This document shows, in pieces, positions 6,060 to 7,011 of a stretch of 7,011 nt of DNA; the first letter of the stretch is position 1, and the number at the start of each line of letters is the position of its first letter. The notes beneath the pieces are model-generated. The model saw only the letters and a list, made by a program, of their open reading frames with translations. It did not search any database and had not been told where the DNA came from. Source of the stretch: JAVBOF01 sp031550915. Lineage in GTDB: Bacteria > Bacillota > Clostridia > Christensenellales > MGBC116941. Both the position numbers and the translations under genes were made by a program. Location of the stretch: NCBI GenBank assembly GCA_031550915.1, contig JAVBOF010000155.1, positions 1 to 7,011 of the forward strand. Direction: 5' to 3'.

Positions 6060-6430
6060 TCTCTTTCCTCCTTAGCGGGGACTGCTGACTTGCTCTGGGG
6101 TTTAAGGTCGATAGAAAAGCTTATTTCATCTATTTCCGGACGCACCTTCGCAATTATAAACCCGTCTACCTTTCCCTCTATGCTGGCTACTGAGATATCG
6201 CCAATACTGTCATATACCCTGCCGGCGCTCATTGTGTTCTTTGCCCTTGTGCCAGGGCTGTTGGCGATATACCCCGCGGTTCCTGCAAAGGGTATCTCCA
6301 CGCGTATTGCTTCAGGGTCATAGGTATTGTTGGGTTCCTTTACCAGCAAAACGAATTCACACCTTGCCAAGGTGGCCGTTCCGAAGAAATAATCCGACCC
6401 CAAAATAGTAACAAAAAGATCATTTTTCAT
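6032..6430 (-). CDS. stand-alone HIRAN-domain protein
   Basis: 132 residues. The core carries the HIRAN pattern: a first strand LFVTILGSDYFFG, a LLVKEPNNTYDPEAIRVE segment (29-45; Pro33, Asn35, Asp38 and Ala41-Ile42 as key residues) and GTAGYIANSP (50-59), followed by a MSAGRVYDSIGD segment seen in small clostridial HIRAN proteins. HIRAN domains in HLTF/Rad5 helicases bind the 3'-OH end of single-stranded DNA at stalled forks; the role of free-standing bacterial versions is not established. The tail after about 105 is polar and probably disordered. The frame stays open to 6475, but AAGGAGG (6440-6446) stands 9 nt before the ATG at 6428-6430, giving MKNDLFVTILG, the better start. The last 28 nt overlap the WYL gene start. 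A DNA-end sensor that acts with the WYL regulator is one reading, but it is inference. Confidence 0.82.
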   Translation of the reverse strand: MKNDLFVTILGSDYFFGTATLARCEFVLLVKEPNNTYDPEAIRVEIPFAGTAGYIANSPGTRAKNTMSAGRVYDSIGDISVASIEGKVDGFIIAKVRPEIDEISFSIDLKPQSKSAVPAKEEREWRNLQNKN

Positions 6431-6439
6431 ATGTAGTCG

Positions 6440-6446
6440 CCTCCTT
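6440..6446 (-). promoter_or_regulatory. ribosome binding site choosing the HIRAN start
   Basis: AAGGAGG, 9 nt upstream of ATG 6428-6430. The longer open frame to 6475 would read through this site and through the palindrome at 6458-6469, and would add non-conserved residues before the first HIRAN strand. Confidence 0.8.
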
Positions 6447-6457
6447 ATTACAAGCAT

Positions 6458-6469
6458 ACCATGCATGGT
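6458..6469. promoter_or_regulatory. perfect 12-bp palindrome, candidate operator of the HIRAN-WYL operon
   Basis: ACCATGCATGGT is fully self-complementary and ends 11 nt upstream of the HIRAN ribosome site. It would lie in the 5' leader of the transcript from the promoter proposed at 6527-6555. Palindromes of this kind bind dimeric regulators, and the WYL protein of the same operon is the obvious candidate. No second copy was found by eye elsewhere in the window. Confidence 0.45.
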
Positions 6470-6526
6470 GTCCAATAAAACGGATTTCCAAAATTATTTT
6501 GAAAAATTTTTATAAAGTAAGACAAT

Positions 6527-6555
6527 TTTATAATTGCAGAAAAGATGTTTGATAA
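6527..6555 (-). promoter_or_regulatory. possible promoter of the HIRAN-WYL operon
   Basis: On the minus strand TTATCA (6550-6555) and TATAAA (6527-6532) are 17 nt apart; the -10 is good and the -35 matches 4 of 6. Its -35 box occupies nearly the same bases as the -35 of the divergent plus-strand promoter. The leader would be about 90 nt and contain the palindrome at 6458-6469. The spacer is AT-rich, so confidence is limited. Confidence 0.4.
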
Positions 6556-6577
6556 ATACCTATTGAACCAATATACT
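6549..6577 (+). promoter_or_regulatory. sigma-A-type promoter of the DUF2148 gene
   Basis: TTGATA (6549-6554) and TATACT (6572-6577) are separated by exactly 17 nt, each box matching the vegetative consensus at 5 of 6. Transcription would start near 6584, about 25 nt before the ATG, with AGGAG at 6596-6600 in the leader. Confidence 0.65.
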
Positions 6578-6608
6578 TTTATTAACAAAAAAGTTAGGAG
6601 CAGGAATC

Positions 6609-7011
6609 ATGGAAAAGAATATCCTTTCAACGGTTGCAGACCTGATGGCGCTTTCGGCACGGACCGCTCCAAAGGGAAGTGGTCTTGATTACATTGTGCT
6701 CGCTAAAATCGAAGGTGCGGATATTGAAAGGCTTGCGGGTGCAATGGATGACTTAGCGGCGTCGCCTCAAGGCAAGCCATTCATAAAAAGCGATGCAGGT
6801 ACAATTAGAAAGTCAGGAGTAGTTTTTTTAGCAGGCCTCAAGGATGCCAAACCGTCAAGCTTAAATTGCGGCGGCTGCGGATTTGTTAAATGCATCGAAT
6901 GCAAAAAACACGACGGTCCGGAGTTTAACGGCCCGGTATGCGCGTTACGATTGGTTGAGCTTGGTATAGCACTTGGATCGGCGGCAAAGACAGCGATGGA
7001 TCTGAATGCGG
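6609..7011 (+). CDS. DUF2148 ferredoxin-domain protein, 3'-truncated by the window end
   Basis: The first 134 codons of a protein of the DUF2148/COG4739 family; ATG with AGGAG 8 nt upstream. The N-terminal helix with LMALSARTAPKGSGLD (12-27) is the family hallmark. It is followed by a cysteine cluster: Cys87-x2-Cys90-x4-Cys95-x2-Cys98 within LNCGGCGFVKCIEC, then Cys111, and the LGIALGSAAKTAMDLN segment. The cysteines can hold an iron-sulfur cluster. The family is found in anaerobes and has no settled function; an electron-transfer or cluster-binding role in the cytoplasm is the usual assumption. It is divergent from the HIRAN-WYL operon and shares its promoter region, so the WYL regulator may control it. 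The missing C-terminus, probably about 40-50 residues, lies beyond the window. Confidence 0.88.
   Translation, partial: MEKNILSTVADLMALSARTAPKGSGLDYIVLAKIEGADIERLAGAMDDLAASPQGKPFIKSDAGTIRKSGVVFLAGLKDAKPSSLNCGGCGFVKCIECKKHDGPEFNGPVCALRLVELGIALGSAAKTAMDLNA

Overview
The window reads as an anaerobic Firmicute, most likely a Clostridia-type genome. The basis is strong AGGAGG-like ribosome sites, TTG and GTG starts beside ATG, short AT-rich intergenic gaps, intrinsic terminators, and gene families common in such genomes: a UroD-family (corrinoid-type) methyltransferase relative, a CobW GTPase, a stand-alone HIRAN protein, a WYL regulator and a DUF2148 iron-sulfur protein. No species can be named from this stretch. 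No mobile element, CRISPR array, tRNA or rRNA was seen.

Layout. Positions 1-167 (+) hold the last codons of an acyl-CoA ligase, followed by a bidirectional terminator (181-216). Four genes then lie on the minus strand; in transcription order they are a UroD-family protein (3788-2559), a short-chain dehydrogenase (2393-1635) and two tandem SnoaL/NTF2-like paralogs about 61% identical (1469-873 and 839-228). A terminator hairpin and an extended -10 promoter separate the UroD gene from the dehydrogenase, so they look like separate transcription units. The SnoaL pair is a tight two-gene unit, 33 nt apart. Divergent from the UroD gene is a CobW/G3E GTPase (3993-5051, +), whose likely start is an internal TTG. 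It converges on a HIRAN-WYL two-gene operon (6430-5076, -) with a 28-nt gene overlap. Divergent from that operon is a DUF2148 iron-sulfur protein (6609 to the window end, +); the two predicted promoters share -35 sequence.

How it may work together (inference). The left half resembles a small catabolic cluster: a CoA ligase, SnoaL-fold lyase/isomerase candidates, an oxidoreductase and a UroD-fold enzyme of the corrinoid methyltransferase superfamily, with a CobW-type metallochaperone next to it. The substrate cannot be read from the sequence. The right half pairs a HIRAN domain, known elsewhere for binding DNA 3' ends, with a ligand-sensing WYL repressor/activator. A perfect 12-bp palindrome just upstream of HIRAN is a candidate autoregulatory operator.
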